A stretch of DNA of 64,000 nucleotides from JAWOLE01 sp963815655. Its GTDB lineage: Bacteria; Acidobacteriota; Thermoanaerobaculia; UBA5066; Gp7-AA6. Positions within the stretch are counted from its first letter, which is position 1. Every line of letters begins with the position of its first letter. Of the stretch, positions 1-7,937 are shown one piece after another. The notes under the pieces are model-generated. The model made no database searches. It saw nothing but the letters and a program-made list of their open reading frames with translations, and was not told the DNA's origin. The stretch covers positions 1 to 64,000 of the forward strand of contig CAWFHK010000002.1 in assembly GCA_963815655.1 (NCBI GenBank), written 5' to 3'. A program made the translations under genes and the position numbers.

Positions 1-2
1 GC

Positions 3-2273
3 AGCGGGGGCTATACTTACGACCCGATGGGGAACCTGAAGACCCTGAACCTGGGTTCGAACCGGACGACGGCGTTCAGCTACTCGGGCACTCTGCCGAA
101 GCTGACGAGCATTGTCGAAGACGGGGTGACCCGCGCGTTCGCCTACGACGCGGCAGGCAACGAGACGACCTTCGACACATCTACCTACAGCTACTCGCCA
201 CGTAATCTGCTCTCTTCCACCTCGAACACCTCGTACAACGACGAGGCCTTTTCCTACCTCTACGACGGGCGTGGCCTGCGGGCGGTCACGACCTTCAACA
301 ACGGCATCTCGCTTTTCTCGCTGGCGGTCAGCCCGATCTCGATCGTCTCCGGTGCGACAGCGACTGGAACGGTGACGCTGGGCGATGCGGCGCCGGCTGG
401 AGGGCTGGTGGTGAACCTATCGAGCTCGAACACGAACGTGGCGACGGTTCCCGCTAGCGTGACGGTTCCAGCGGGTGCCACAGCGGCGACGTTTCTGGTC
501 ACCGCGCAGACGATCGCCAACTTGCAAAGCGTTGGCATCACGGCGAGGTACGGAAACAATTACAGCGACACGGCATGGATCACCGTGACGCCGTTCGTGC
601 TGCTTTCCGCCGTGACGATCGATCCGCCGAGCCTGGTCAAGAACGCGACCCGGACCGGTACGGTGACGCTGAACGGCCCGGCGCCTGCTGGTGGCGCGTC
701 CGTGACGCTGACGAGTAGCAACATATTGGTGGTAACGGTGTTACCGAACCCATTGCTAATCCCGGCCGGCTCTACGTCGGCTCCCTTCACCGTGGCGGGT
801 GGGGACGTTTCCAACACGACTACGGCATACGTCACGGGCTCCTACGGGGGTGGGAGCCAGAGCGTCGTGGTCACGGTGACGACGGAGCTGATGATTTACA
901 GCCTGAGCCTGAACCCGACGACGGTGACGGGTCCTGGGACTTCAATGGGCACGATCTGGCTCAATGGCCCGGCGCCATCGCCCAGCGGGGCAGCCGTGAC
1001 GGTCACGAGCTCAAACACCTCGGTGGCGACGGTGCCTTCGCCGGTCACCGTCATGAGCGGCCAGATGTCTCAGAACTTTACGGTGACTGCCTTGGGCGTG
1101 CCGTTCACCCAGGTGTCGGCGATCAACGGGGTGTATGGCGGGCAGAACGCCTATGCCAATCTGACTGTGAAGCCGGCAACGACAAGGACGAAGGAATCGC
1201 TGTCGGAAGCCTTGGGCGCAGACTTCTTCGGCTTCGCCCAGACGAGGTTCTCGCTGGGGAGCGCGAAGCACGATTCCGGGGGTGGCCCCGGGCTTTTCCG
1301 GCTCGTTGGCCGTGTCCTTTCGGCAGTCTCGGGCTCGGGGGGCCGCGAGGCCTCTCCGAAAAAGGTGCTCAAGCCGGGGGTGACGATCACTAGCCCTGTC
1401 CGCCGGTATTCCTTCTACAGCCCTGACATGAGCCTCCTGGCCGAATCGGAGATGCAGTGGACGGGAGACACGGCGGCGCCCGCGATCATCTACGAGTACA
1501 TCTGGCTGAATGGACACCCGGTGGGTCAGGTCGACGGCGGCGTGATCAACCACTGGACGTTCACCGATCACCTGGGCACGCCGATCATCCAGACGGACGC
1601 CTCGGGGAATATCTACTGGCAGGCGGAGTACGAGCCCTACGGCCGGGTCTTCGCTCTCAGGACGGCCGACCAGCACCAGCCTCTTCGATTCCCCGGTCAG
1701 GAAGCCGAGCAGATGAACCTGGGCCAGAACGGCAAGACAGACCGCAAATACAACATCTTCCGCTGGTACCGCGCCAGGCAGGGCCGATACACCAGCTCCG
1801 ACCCGCTCGACCTGCAGCCGCGACGACTGCTCGCGTGGCCAGCTGTGACACGACAGCAGCGCCAGCTCGGAACGCGGTCGACGTACGAGTATGCGGCCGA
1901 CAATCCTTTATTCTTCACCGATCCGTGGGGACTCTTCGTGATTGCAAACTGCGGCTGTCATCCGGTCATTGCATCGGGCAATCCGGGACCTGGGCAAGGA
2001 AACGGAGAGCAGATCATCTTCTCGGTACCACCCAACTGCCAAGCGTACGGAAAGAACAATCCCGTGCCGGGGACAGGCAGACCTGGCGTGACGGACATCG
2101 ACTTCATTCTTAACACCGACTTCTCGACGCAGAAGATCCCCGGTACCGACACCTTCCCGACAGTCTTCGTGTACTCCGACTGTAAGAATGGCTTTTACAC
2201 GTCAATGAACCCGCCCGGTGACGGAATGGAAAGGACGGGAAGAGCTGGCTGTTGCGGCTGCGACACGAAATGA
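3..2273 (+). CDS. Rhs/YD-repeat polymorphic toxin, 5' end outside window
   Basis: The reading frame is open from the first bases of the window, so the N-terminus is missing. In order I see: YD repeats (YTYDPMGNL and FAYDAAGNETTF types, about 3-300); three tandem Ig-like repeats of about 95 residues, each starting near a TGTVTL motif (about 312-1170); then a typical Rhs-associated core (about 1384-1920) with DHLGTPIIQTD, YWQAEYEPYGRV, RWYRARQGRYTSSDPL and a closing NPLFFTDPWGL motif. After that junction come about 110 residues with several cysteines that I cannot assign; in this family this is the variable toxin tip. The 3' end overlaps the next gene's ATG by an ATGA. Rhs proteins wrap a C-terminal toxin in a YD-repeat shell; insertion of Ig-like repeats inside the shell region is unusual. 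Confidence 0.9.
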   Translation, partial: SGGYTYDPMGNLKTLNLGSNRTTAFSYSGTLPKLTSIVEDGVTRAFAYDAAGNETTFDTSTYSYSPRNLLSSTSNTSYNDEAFSYLYDGRGLRAVTTFNNGISLFSLAVSPISIVSGATATGTVTLGDAAPAGGLVVNLSSSNTNVATVPASVTVPAGATAATFLVTAQTIANLQSVGITARYGNNYSDTAWITVTPFVLLSAVTIDPPSLVKNATRTGTVTLNGPAPAGGASVTLTSSNILVVTVLPNPLLIPAGSTSAPFTVAGGDVSNTTTAYVTGSYGGGSQSVVVTVTTELMIYSLSLNPTTVTGPGTSMGTIWLNGPAPSPSGAAVTVTSSNTSVATVPSPVTVMSGQMSQNFTVTALGVPFTQVSAINGVYGGQNAYANLTVKPATTRTKESLSEALGADFFGFAQTRFSLGSAKHDSGGGPGLFRLVGRVLSAVSGSGGREASPKKVLKPGVTITSPVRRYSFYSPDMSLLAESEMQWTGDTAAPAIIYEYIWLNGHPVGQVDGGVINHWTFTDHLGTPIIQTDASGNIYWQAEYEPYGRVFALRTADQHQPLRFPGQEAEQMNLGQNGKTDRKYNIFRWYRARQGRYTSSDPLDLQPRRLLAWPAVTRQQRQLGTRSTYEYAADNPLFFTDPWGLFVIANCGCHPVIASGNPGPGQGNGEQIIFSVPPNCQAYGKNNPVPGTGRPGVTDIDFILNTDFSTQKIPGTDTFPTVFVYSDCKNGFYTSMNPPGDGMERTGRAGCCGCDTK
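1384..1797 (+). repeat. Rhs core direct repeat, copy 1
   Basis: About 410 bp that recur at 2839-3253 with only scattered, mostly synonymous changes. Recombination between the copies would replace the upstream toxin tip by the SleB-like one and delete the intervening candidate immunity gene. Confidence 0.9.
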
Positions 2274-2827
2274 ACTTGAAAAAGCTGGCCGTCACAACGG
2301 GAGCGGTGATCTTGGCGGCGATCGCAGCCGCCCGGCTGCTACCGACATCTGCAGCGACGCGTCTTTCGATCGGCGTCTTTCACCTCCTCGATCACGCTCA
2401 ACTCGATGACGAGCTTGGGGCGTTATCACTTCGCGTGGCGGCCGTTCTCTTTTCGCCTAAGGAGACCGCGGTGCAGATCCGAGTCTTTGAGACTGCGCTC
2501 GACGAAGCAGGCCGGCCGAATGACTTGCTCATTTTCAACATGTCGTCGTATCTCGCGCGCCGTGTCACACCTGAAGATGCAAAAGGGCTGTTCGCCCGGC
2601 GAATCGCAGCACTGAAGTCTGGACAGTGCGATCGAATGTATCTCGTTGCCGCACTTCTGCCTCTTGGCGAACGTGCAGGTCTGGCGCGTTCTCGCGTGCA
2701 GAACATCATCGAGGGATACGCGGCTGTTGGACGATCGATGCACCCAAGTGAACCGGATGATAAGAGGTGTCGAGTCTACCGGGCGGCGCTCGACGAGCTT
2801 CTGGCAAACGCCTCTAGACGTTACTGA
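2270..2827 (+). CDS. Small membrane-anchored protein, candidate immunity to the first Rhs tip
   Basis: This encodes about 185 residues. I chose the ATG at 2270 because it overlaps the rhs stop codon (ATGA) and opens directly into a Lys-containing hydrophobic N-terminus (NLKKLAVTTGAVILAAIAA), a signal peptide or membrane anchor. An in-frame ATG at 2252 would add six charged residues and is less likely. The rest is soluble and alpha-helical in composition, with a CDRMYLVAALLPLGERAGLARS segment; I recognise no family. Position, size and translational coupling to a polymorphic toxin make an immunity role the best inference, but nothing in the protein proves it. Confidence 0.6.
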   Translation: MNLKKLAVTTGAVILAAIAAARLLPTSAATRLSIGVFHLLDHAQLDDELGALSLRVAAVLFSPKETAVQIRVFETALDEAGRPNDLLIFNMSSYLARRVTPEDAKGLFARRIAALKSGQCDRMYLVAALLPLGERAGLARSRVQNIIEGYAAVGRSMHPSEPDDKRCRVYRAALDELLANASRRY

Positions 2828-2835
2828 AGCCTGAA

Positions 2836-3750
2836 GTGACGATCTCGCGCCCGGTCCTGCGGTATTCCTTCTACAGCCCTGAGCTGAATCTGCTGGCCGA
2901 ATCCGAGATGCAGTGGACGGGAGACACGGTGGCGCCCGCGATCATCTACGAGTACATCTGGCTGAACGGCCACCCCGTGGGTCAGGTGGACGGCGGCGTG
3001 GTCAACCACTGGACATTCACCGATCACCTGGGCACGCCAATCATCCAGACGGACGCTTCGGGCAATATCTACTGGCAGGCGGAGTACGAGCCCTACGGCC
3101 GGGTCTTCGCTCTCAGGACGGCCGACCAGCACCAGCCACTCCGGCTCCCCGGCCAGGAAGCCGAGCAGATGAACCTCGGCCAGAACGGGAAGACGGACCG
3201 CAAGTACAACATCTTCCGTTGGTACCGCGCCAGACAGGGTCGATATACGCAGGCGGATCCACTGGGAATCGTCGACACCGACCTGTATTCCTATGCGAGC
3301 GGCAACCCTGTGTTGAACATCGATGTCGATGGTCAACAGACAACGGCTGGCATGTCACAGCAAAAGTGTCTCACCTGCACCGTCTATGCGGAGGCAAGAG
3401 GGAAGTCCGCGCCTTGTCAGGCAGCGGTCATGGCTATCATTCTGAATCGCGTCGATCGTGAAGGCCTCCCGGTCTGCGACGTTGTACAGCATTCGCGCCT
3501 CGGTCCTTTCTATGGCGCGAGCTGGGCCAACCCCAACTTCCGCTGGTGCATGGACTGCTTCACGCCAAAAACAGAATCGGACTACCTTGGTACCGTCTCC
3601 GTAACCAGTGGCTCATGGAGCCGACCGACCACTGGCCTTTATTTCTGTAATAGCGACGCCCTAGGAAGGGCATGCCGCAGGCAACGGGAGTCCGAGCATC
3701 GCCGACCGATCATCGTCGGGGGATGTCGGGATTTCGTGTTCTACAACTGA
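2836..3750 (+). CDS. Orphan Rhs tip with SleB-like cell-wall hydrolase toxin domain
   Basis: The first ~135 residues duplicate the Rhs core of the upstream gene (same YSFYSPEL, GHPVGQVDGG, DHLGTPIIQTD, RWYRARQGRYT motifs), ending at a different junction (ADPLGIVDTDLYSYASGNPVLNIDVDGQQ). The C-terminal part (about 3360-3750) matches the SleB / Hydrolase_2 cell-wall hydrolase family: a TVYAEARGKS motif carrying the family glutamate (codon at 3391), then QAAVMAIILNRV and LPVCDVVQHS. The target would be peptidoglycan. The frame starts at a GTG with no visible Shine-Dalgarno site and a stop just upstream, so this is a promoterless, 5'-truncated displaced tip, as known for Rhs loci where tips are swapped by recombination in the core. 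Confidence 0.8.
   Translation: MTISRPVLRYSFYSPELNLLAESEMQWTGDTVAPAIIYEYIWLNGHPVGQVDGGVVNHWTFTDHLGTPIIQTDASGNIYWQAEYEPYGRVFALRTADQHQPLRLPGQEAEQMNLGQNGKTDRKYNIFRWYRARQGRYTQADPLGIVDTDLYSYASGNPVLNIDVDGQQTTAGMSQQKCLTCTVYAEARGKSAPCQAAVMAIILNRVDREGLPVCDVVQHSRLGPFYGASWANPNFRWCMDCFTPKTESDYLGTVSVTSGSWSRPTTGLYFCNSDALGRACRRQRESEHRRPIIVGGCRDFVFYN
2839..3253 (+). repeat. Rhs core direct repeat, copy 2
   Basis: Second copy of the core segment at 1384-1797. Similarity starts just before the GTG at 2836 and stops at the toxin junction after the RWYRARQGRYT motif. Confidence 0.9.
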
Positions 3751-3754
3751 GGTC

Positions 3755-4396
3755 ATGATGATGAAGCCTACGATCCTCCTCGCTGGCTTGCTTCTCAGTC
3801 TGGTAGAGAGCGATCAGCCTCCCGTCAAGGCAGCGACGGCCTTGGAAGAGGCGCGCTCGATTCTCGCGTCACGCGCTCGCCGTGGCCTTGATTCGCCGAC
3901 TCGGCTCTTTGACGTCGATCTAGCGGGATACAGTTTCCATCGCGAGTTTTCGATCGGTAACGGTGTCCGGGTAATCGCCATTTCGAAGAACCTGGCGGGC
4001 GGGATTCTTGTCTTTGATCGTCAAGGATCGAAGTTCGACGCCCAGCATACGGGCGAGATCATTTCGATCCAGATTCTCGACATGGATGGAGACGGCCGCG
4101 ACGAGATGATCACCGAGGAGGTAGGGAACCGATCGACGAGTAACTTCAGCACATCGTTTGCAGTGTATAGCGTTCCAGATCGAAAGCTTTTGGTGCTGTG
4201 GCGGGCGAAAGGATTTGAGGAGGATGTGGCGCCCCCCAGCCGCCGGGTAGGGCACACAGCGTTCGTGCGTGTGGGTTTCTCGGAGGGTGCCGGCGTGTAC
4301 GCACCTCGGTTGCTGTATGCAATGCGAGACGAGGTCACTGGCAGCTGGAAGTATCAAACGTGGCAACTTGCGAATGGACGCTTTCAACTGAAGTGA
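3755..4396 (+). CDS. Secreted FG-GAP-like protein, candidate immunity to SleB-type tip
   Basis: 213 residues, starting 4 bp after the orphan tip with MMMKPTILLAGLLLSLVES, a likely signal peptide or membrane anchor. In the middle there is a DMDGDGRDEMI segment (about residue 110), the calcium-binding loop typical of FG-GAP/VCBS repeat proteins, and a following beta-rich stretch (FAVYSVPDRKLLVLWRAKG). An exported protein immediately downstream of a peptidoglycan-hydrolase toxin fits an immunity protein acting in the periplasm. That role is inferred from position; the family itself is broad. Confidence 0.55.
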   Translation: MMMKPTILLAGLLLSLVESDQPPVKAATALEEARSILASRARRGLDSPTRLFDVDLAGYSFHREFSIGNGVRVIAISKNLAGGILVFDRQGSKFDAQHTGEIISIQILDMDGDGRDEMITEEVGNRSTSNFSTSFAVYSVPDRKLLVLWRAKGFEEDVAPPSRRVGHTAFVRVGFSEGAGVYAPRLLYAMRDEVTGSWKYQTWQLANGRFQLK

Positions 4397-4466
4397 ACCG
4401 CCGGTGGCTTCGGCGAAGGGAACAATGGAGGGTCGGTCCTGAAATCATGCATTATGTCAGAGCGCC

Positions 4467-4580
4467 GCGGAGGATTCCGTCGGCAACATCACCCAGATTC
4501 ACGACGCCCAGGACCCGAACTACAACCGGGCGGGAGTAGGGTCAGGTCTATATTATATACTCAACCGGTTCGGCCGCTGA
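4467..4580 (+). pseudogene. Rhs/YD-repeat fragment
   Basis: An in-frame stretch reads EDSVGNITQIHDAQDPNYN, a YD-repeat signature (D-x-x-GNIT), then runs into unrelated residues and a stop at 4580. No start or complete core is present. It is a decayed relic of a further Rhs tip at the edge of the toxin locus. Confidence 0.6.
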
Positions 4581-4666
4581 GAGTGGAGTTTCGGGGGGCG
4601 GTGTACCACGTGATGGCTCGGGGGCACGAGCGATCGGCGGTGTTTCGGGGACGACGGGTCATCGGG
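4565..4666 (+). pseudogene. N-terminal remnant of REP-associated tyrosine transposase (RAYT)
   Basis: The frame reads PLRVEFRGAVYHVMARGHER then SAVFRG, the characteristic N-terminus of the IS200-like Y1 transposases called RAYT/TnpA-REP (normally about 200 residues). It breaks off after about 34 residues with no HUH or catalytic-tyrosine region. The preceding AT-rich tract (about 4545-4563) may be the old upstream region. RAYT proteins are known to mobilise REP-type palindromes, relevant to the hairpin elements elsewhere in the window. Confidence 0.7.
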
Positions 4667-4683
4667 ATTCATGATTCACAATG

Positions 4684-5817
4684 TCATCTGCGGGTGGCCG
4701 CGATTCCGAACTTGATCAGTCTCTCGCCGGCAATGCGGCCGGCCAGGCTGCCGAGCGCGGGATGGAGCATCAGCAGGCGCAGAATCCGGCTCCATTGAAA
4801 GCGCTTCTGTAACGATCGTCTCCAGGCTCGGGCATAGGCGTCGGCGATGGCCTCGGTCGTCAGGCCTTCCGAGAGGCCATCCGCGATCGCGTTTCCCGCG
4901 AGGATTCCGGAGGCGAGGGCGGCCGACTGGCCCTCGCCGGAGAAGGGGTCGAGGACGCCGGAGGCGTCGCCCGCCATGAGGATTCCATCCTCCACGGGAG
5001 GCTTCGCGGTGAAGAACACCGGGCCCGTGCCGAGGAACCCTGTCGGACCGGGGTCGAGGCGCCCGAGATGCTCGTCGAGAGATCGGTTCGAGGATCTCGC
5101 GTGCTCGCAGACGGCTTCCCAGCCGGAGTGGAGCCGGCGGCGCCGGCTCTCCGAAATGACTCCCGCCAGGTTGACCGCGCCCCTTTCGACGCGCGAGAGC
5201 CCGCAGTAGCCTCCCGCGAAGATGTAGAGACGGACTTCGCCTGCCAGCGGGCCCGTGTCGCCTCGGAAGTCCCGGCTCCATCCGAAGTACCGGCGCCGGC
5301 CGCGCTGGAATCCGCGGTCGAGCGTCCGATCGAGAGGGTCCCACCGCCCCCATGCCCCGATCGCGGCGCGCGCCCCGATTTCCTCTTCGACTTGCTCGCG
5401 CGCAAAACGAAAGCGGAAGCCATCTTCGGGCGCTCTCTCCGCGCAGGTCACACGCGCGCCGAAGCGGACTTCGGCGCCCGCCTCGCGCGCGAGGCGGGCC
5501 AGCAGATCGTCGAGGAGAAAGCGCGAGATCCCGAGCGCCGGCGAAGGAAGGCGAAAGGCCACGGCGGAGCCCCGCGGCAGATGGAGGGAACCGCGTTCAA
5601 CGCGCTCCGGCCCTTGCTCCTCGACGGCCTGGCGGGCGCCCAGGCGGTCGAGCAGCGGCAGCGCGTCGGAGGAGAGGAACTCGCCGCAGACCTTGGGCCG
5701 CGGGAACCGGTCCTTTTCCAGCAGGAGCACGCGGCGCCCGGCCTGCGCCAGGACGATCGCGGCCGCGGAGCCGGCCGGGCCGGCGCCGACGACCACGGCG
5801 TCGTAGCCGGACGTCAC
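4684..5817 (-). CDS. FAD-dependent oxidoreductase, geranylgeranyl-reductase family
   Basis: 377 residues. The GTG start at 5817 overlaps the stop of the upstream methyltransferase (GTGA) and places the Rossmann motif YDAVVVGAGPAGSAAA at residues 5-20, where it should be. Next come LLEKDRFPRPKVCGEFLS (the FAD loop of the GGR/halogenase-like flavoproteins) and, near the C-terminus, GDASGVLDPFSGEG, the second FAD-binding motif. Members reduce isoprenoid or polyene double bonds, or hydroxylate aromatic rings. Together with the upstream methyltransferase and ketosynthase it looks like a tailoring enzyme of a small lipid or polyketide pathway; the substrate cannot be told. Confidence 0.85.
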   Translation of the reverse strand: MTSGYDAVVVGAGPAGSAAAIVLAQAGRRVLLLEKDRFPRPKVCGEFLSSDALPLLDRLGARQAVEEQGPERVERGSLHLPRGSAVAFRLPSPALGISRFLLDDLLARLAREAGAEVRFGARVTCAERAPEDGFRFRFAREQVEEEIGARAAIGAWGRWDPLDRTLDRGFQRGRRRYFGWSRDFRGDTGPLAGEVRLYIFAGGYCGLSRVERGAVNLAGVISESRRRRLHSGWEAVCEHARSSNRSLDEHLGRLDPGPTGFLGTGPVFFTAKPPVEDGILMAGDASGVLDPFSGEGQSAALASGILAGNAIADGLSEGLTTEAIADAYARAWRRSLQKRFQWSRILRLLMLHPALGSLAGRIAGERLIKFGIAATRR

Positions 5818-6524
5818 AGCGAGATCATCAAGCGGCAGGGGAACACGCGCTCGACGCGCGCCCCGGGGAGCGCCTCGGACGCGATCGCTCGCGCTTCCGC
5901 CGCCGTATAGGACTGCCGGACCGACGTGATGCCGTCCGCGAACGCGTAGCGGCTCTTGCAGGTGATCCGGCCGATCGTCGAAAGAAACAGGAGCGGCAGG
6001 TAGCCGCGCCGGATGTCGAGGAGCGCCAGGCCCCTCCGGGCGACACGGGCGAGCTCCTTCAGGAGCCGGACGTTTTCCTCCGGAGAGAAATGATGAAAGA
6101 ACAGCGTGGAAACGATCCAATCCACCGAGCCGTCGGGGAAGGGGAGGGCAAACACGTCGGCGGCCACCGCGGTCGGCGCTTCCCCTTCGGAGAGCGCGCG
6201 CCCCGCCATCAGGTGATGCCAGTTCAGGTCGAGAGCGACCCGGAAGATCGGCGCCCGCACGCGGCGAAGCCTCTCCACCAGGCGGCCGGACATGGTCGCG
6301 GCTCCTGCGCCGACGTCGAGAAGGATCCAGGAGGAGCCGTCGGAAGCCAGCAACGCGGGGCGCAGCCGGCGGGCAAGGGTTCGGACGTTGCCCCAGCGCC
6401 GGTTGACGAGGTCGAGGTCCTCGAAGAAGAGCTTCAACTCGTCGGGCGGCAGGATCGAGTCGTCGAGGACCTCCCGGGACGGCCTGCGAGGCGGCACGAG
6501 AAGAGAAGTCCATCCGGCCGCCAT
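5814..6524 (-). CDS. Class I SAM-dependent methyltransferase
   Basis: 236 residues. The SAM-binding motif is WILLDVGAGAATMSGRL (about residues 65-82). Motif II-like VALDLNWHHL and the DVFALPFPDGSVDWIVSTLFFHHF stretch are as in UbiE/methyltransferase-11-type enzymes. It overlaps the FAD oxidoreductase downstream by 4 bp and follows the ketosynthase by about 16 bp, so the three are almost certainly one transcript. Substrate unknown; C- or O-methylation of a polyketide or lipid is plausible from context. Confidence 0.85.
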   Translation of the reverse strand: MAAGWTSLLVPPRRPSREVLDDSILPPDELKLFFEDLDLVNRRWGNVRTLARRLRPALLASDGSSWILLDVGAGAATMSGRLVERLRRVRAPIFRVALDLNWHHLMAGRALSEGEAPTAVAADVFALPFPDGSVDWIVSTLFFHHFSPEENVRLLKELARVARRGLALLDIRRGYLPLLFLSTIGRITCKSRYAFADGITSVRQSYTAAEARAIASEALPGARVERVFPCRLMISL

Positions 6525-6540
6525 GACCGATGCCGTCCCG

Positions 6541-7788
6541 TCAGCCCGACTGCGAGATCACGAGCGCGCTGTTCTTGGAGCCGAAGCCGATGCAGTTGCA
6601 GAGGGCATGCTCGAACGACGCCGCGCGCGCCTCGTTGGCGACGTAGTCGAGGTCGCAGTCCGGGTCCGGGCTCTCCAGGTTCACCGTCGGCGGGAGGAAG
6701 GAGTCGCGCATCGCGAGGAGCGTCGCGGCGACGCCCGCCGCGCCGCAGGCGCCCTGCGGATGGCCGATCATGGACTTGATGGAAGAGCCGGGCAGAAGCG
6801 AGGCCCGGCGGCCGAACGCGCGTCGGACGGCGCGGGTCTCGACGCGGTCGTTCAGCCTCGTCGAGGTGCCGTGGTAGGCGAGGTAGTCCACGGCGTCCGG
6901 TGAGAGACCCGCCTCCTCCAGCGCCAGGGACATGGCGCGCGCCGGCTCCTCGCCCGTTTCGTCCAGCCGGACCCGGTGGTGCGCGTCGCAGGTCGCTCCG
7001 TATCCTCGGATCTCGCCGTAGATCCTAGCGCCCCGGGCCCGGGCGCGCTCGGACTCCTCCAGCACGAACATCCACGCCCCTTCTCCGAGCACGAAGCCGT
7101 CCCGGTCGGCGGAGAACGGGCGGGAGGCGCGCGGCGGATCGCTCTCCCATCCCGTCGAGACGATGCGCATCATGACGAAGCCTTCCATGATGCCGCGCAC
7201 GACCGTCGCGTCCACGCCGCCGCAGAGCAGGACGTCGCCGGAACCGAACTTGATCGAGCGGAAGGCGTACCCGAGGGCGTCGGTCGAGGAGGCGCAGCCG
7301 GTCGAGACCACGTGCGAGGGGCCGCGCAGGTTGAACTGCATCGAGATCTCGGAGGAGAGCGTGCCGATGGTGCCGGAGGCGATGGAGTAGACCGAGGCCT
7401 TCTTGACCTGGTTGGTGTAGTAGAGGTGGTACATCCGCTCGGAGAACTCGATCGGTCCTCCGCCCGTCCCGAGCACGACCCCCAGCTCCCGGCGCTCTTG
7501 GAGAGACAGGGAGGCCGCGTCGATGCCGGCGTCCGCGAGCGCCTCCGCGGAGGCCGCGATCGCCATCGGGACGGCGCGGGAGACGTGCCGCGCGTCTTTG
7601 GCCGAGAGGTGAGCCGCGGGCTCGAAGCCCTTGAGCTCCCCGGCGATCGTCGTCGGCAGCCCCTCGGGGTCGAAGAGCGAGATCCGTCCGACGCCGCTCT
7701 TGCCTTCGCGCAGCGCCCGCGCGAACGCCTCCCGCCCGTTGCCGTTTGGCGAAAGGCATCCGATCCCCGTGACGACGACGCGCCGCAT
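6541..7788 (-). CDS. Beta-ketoacyl-ACP synthase (FabF-like)
   Basis: 415 residues, the usual length of a KAS II enzyme. The catalytic triad is complete: Cys165 in VSTGCASSTDA, His306 in AYHGTSTRLND and His343 in IGHPQGACGA. It condenses malonyl-ACP onto an acyl primer. It is the first gene of a three-gene operon with a methyltransferase and a GGR-family flavoprotein, with no acyl carrier protein or other FAS genes nearby, so a specialised lipid/polyketide role is more likely than housekeeping fatty-acid synthesis. A hairpin element (7852-7930) lies upstream. Confidence 0.9.
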   Translation of the reverse strand: MRRVVVTGIGCLSPNGNGREAFARALREGKSGVGRISLFDPEGLPTTIAGELKGFEPAAHLSAKDARHVSRAVPMAIAASAEALADAGIDAASLSLQERRELGVVLGTGGGPIEFSERMYHLYYTNQVKKASVYSIASGTIGTLSSEISMQFNLRGPSHVVSTGCASSTDALGYAFRSIKFGSGDVLLCGGVDATVVRGIMEGFVMMRIVSTGWESDPPRASRPFSADRDGFVLGEGAWMFVLEESERARARGARIYGEIRGYGATCDAHHRVRLDETGEEPARAMSLALEEAGLSPDAVDYLAYHGTSTRLNDRVETRAVRRAFGRRASLLPGSSIKSMIGHPQGACGAAGVAATLLAMRDSFLPPTVNLESPDPDCDLDYVANEARAASFEHALCNCIGFGSKNSALVISQSG

Positions 7789-7851
7789 GACGCCGCGATT
7801 CTAGCCTTCGCCTCCGACGACGCCGGCCTCTGAGGCCTTTGGGCAAAGGGC

Positions 7852-7930
7852 GGTTTCAGGTTTCAAGTTTCAGGTTTCAGGGGGCTTCCCGGGCGCGCGT
7901 CTTGAAACCTGAAACCTGAAACCTGAAACC
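7852..7930. repeat. Heptad hairpin element 1 (GTTTCAG units)
   Basis: Left arm of four GTTTCAG/GTTTCAA units, a GC-rich loop of about 20 bp, and a right arm of four complementary CTGAAAC units. The single CAA variant lies second in the left arm but outermost-to-loop in the right arm, so the arms are not exact mirror images. Located between a ketosynthase start and the stop of an alpha/beta hydrolase. Confidence 0.9.
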
Positions 7931-7937
7931 GCGCCGC

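Noticed and set aside
4684..6513. A single long frame joining methyltransferase-region sequence to the FAD oxidoreductase
   Set aside because: Only the part from 5817 on shows flavoprotein motifs; the upstream part is a shadow of the methyltransferase gene in another frame.
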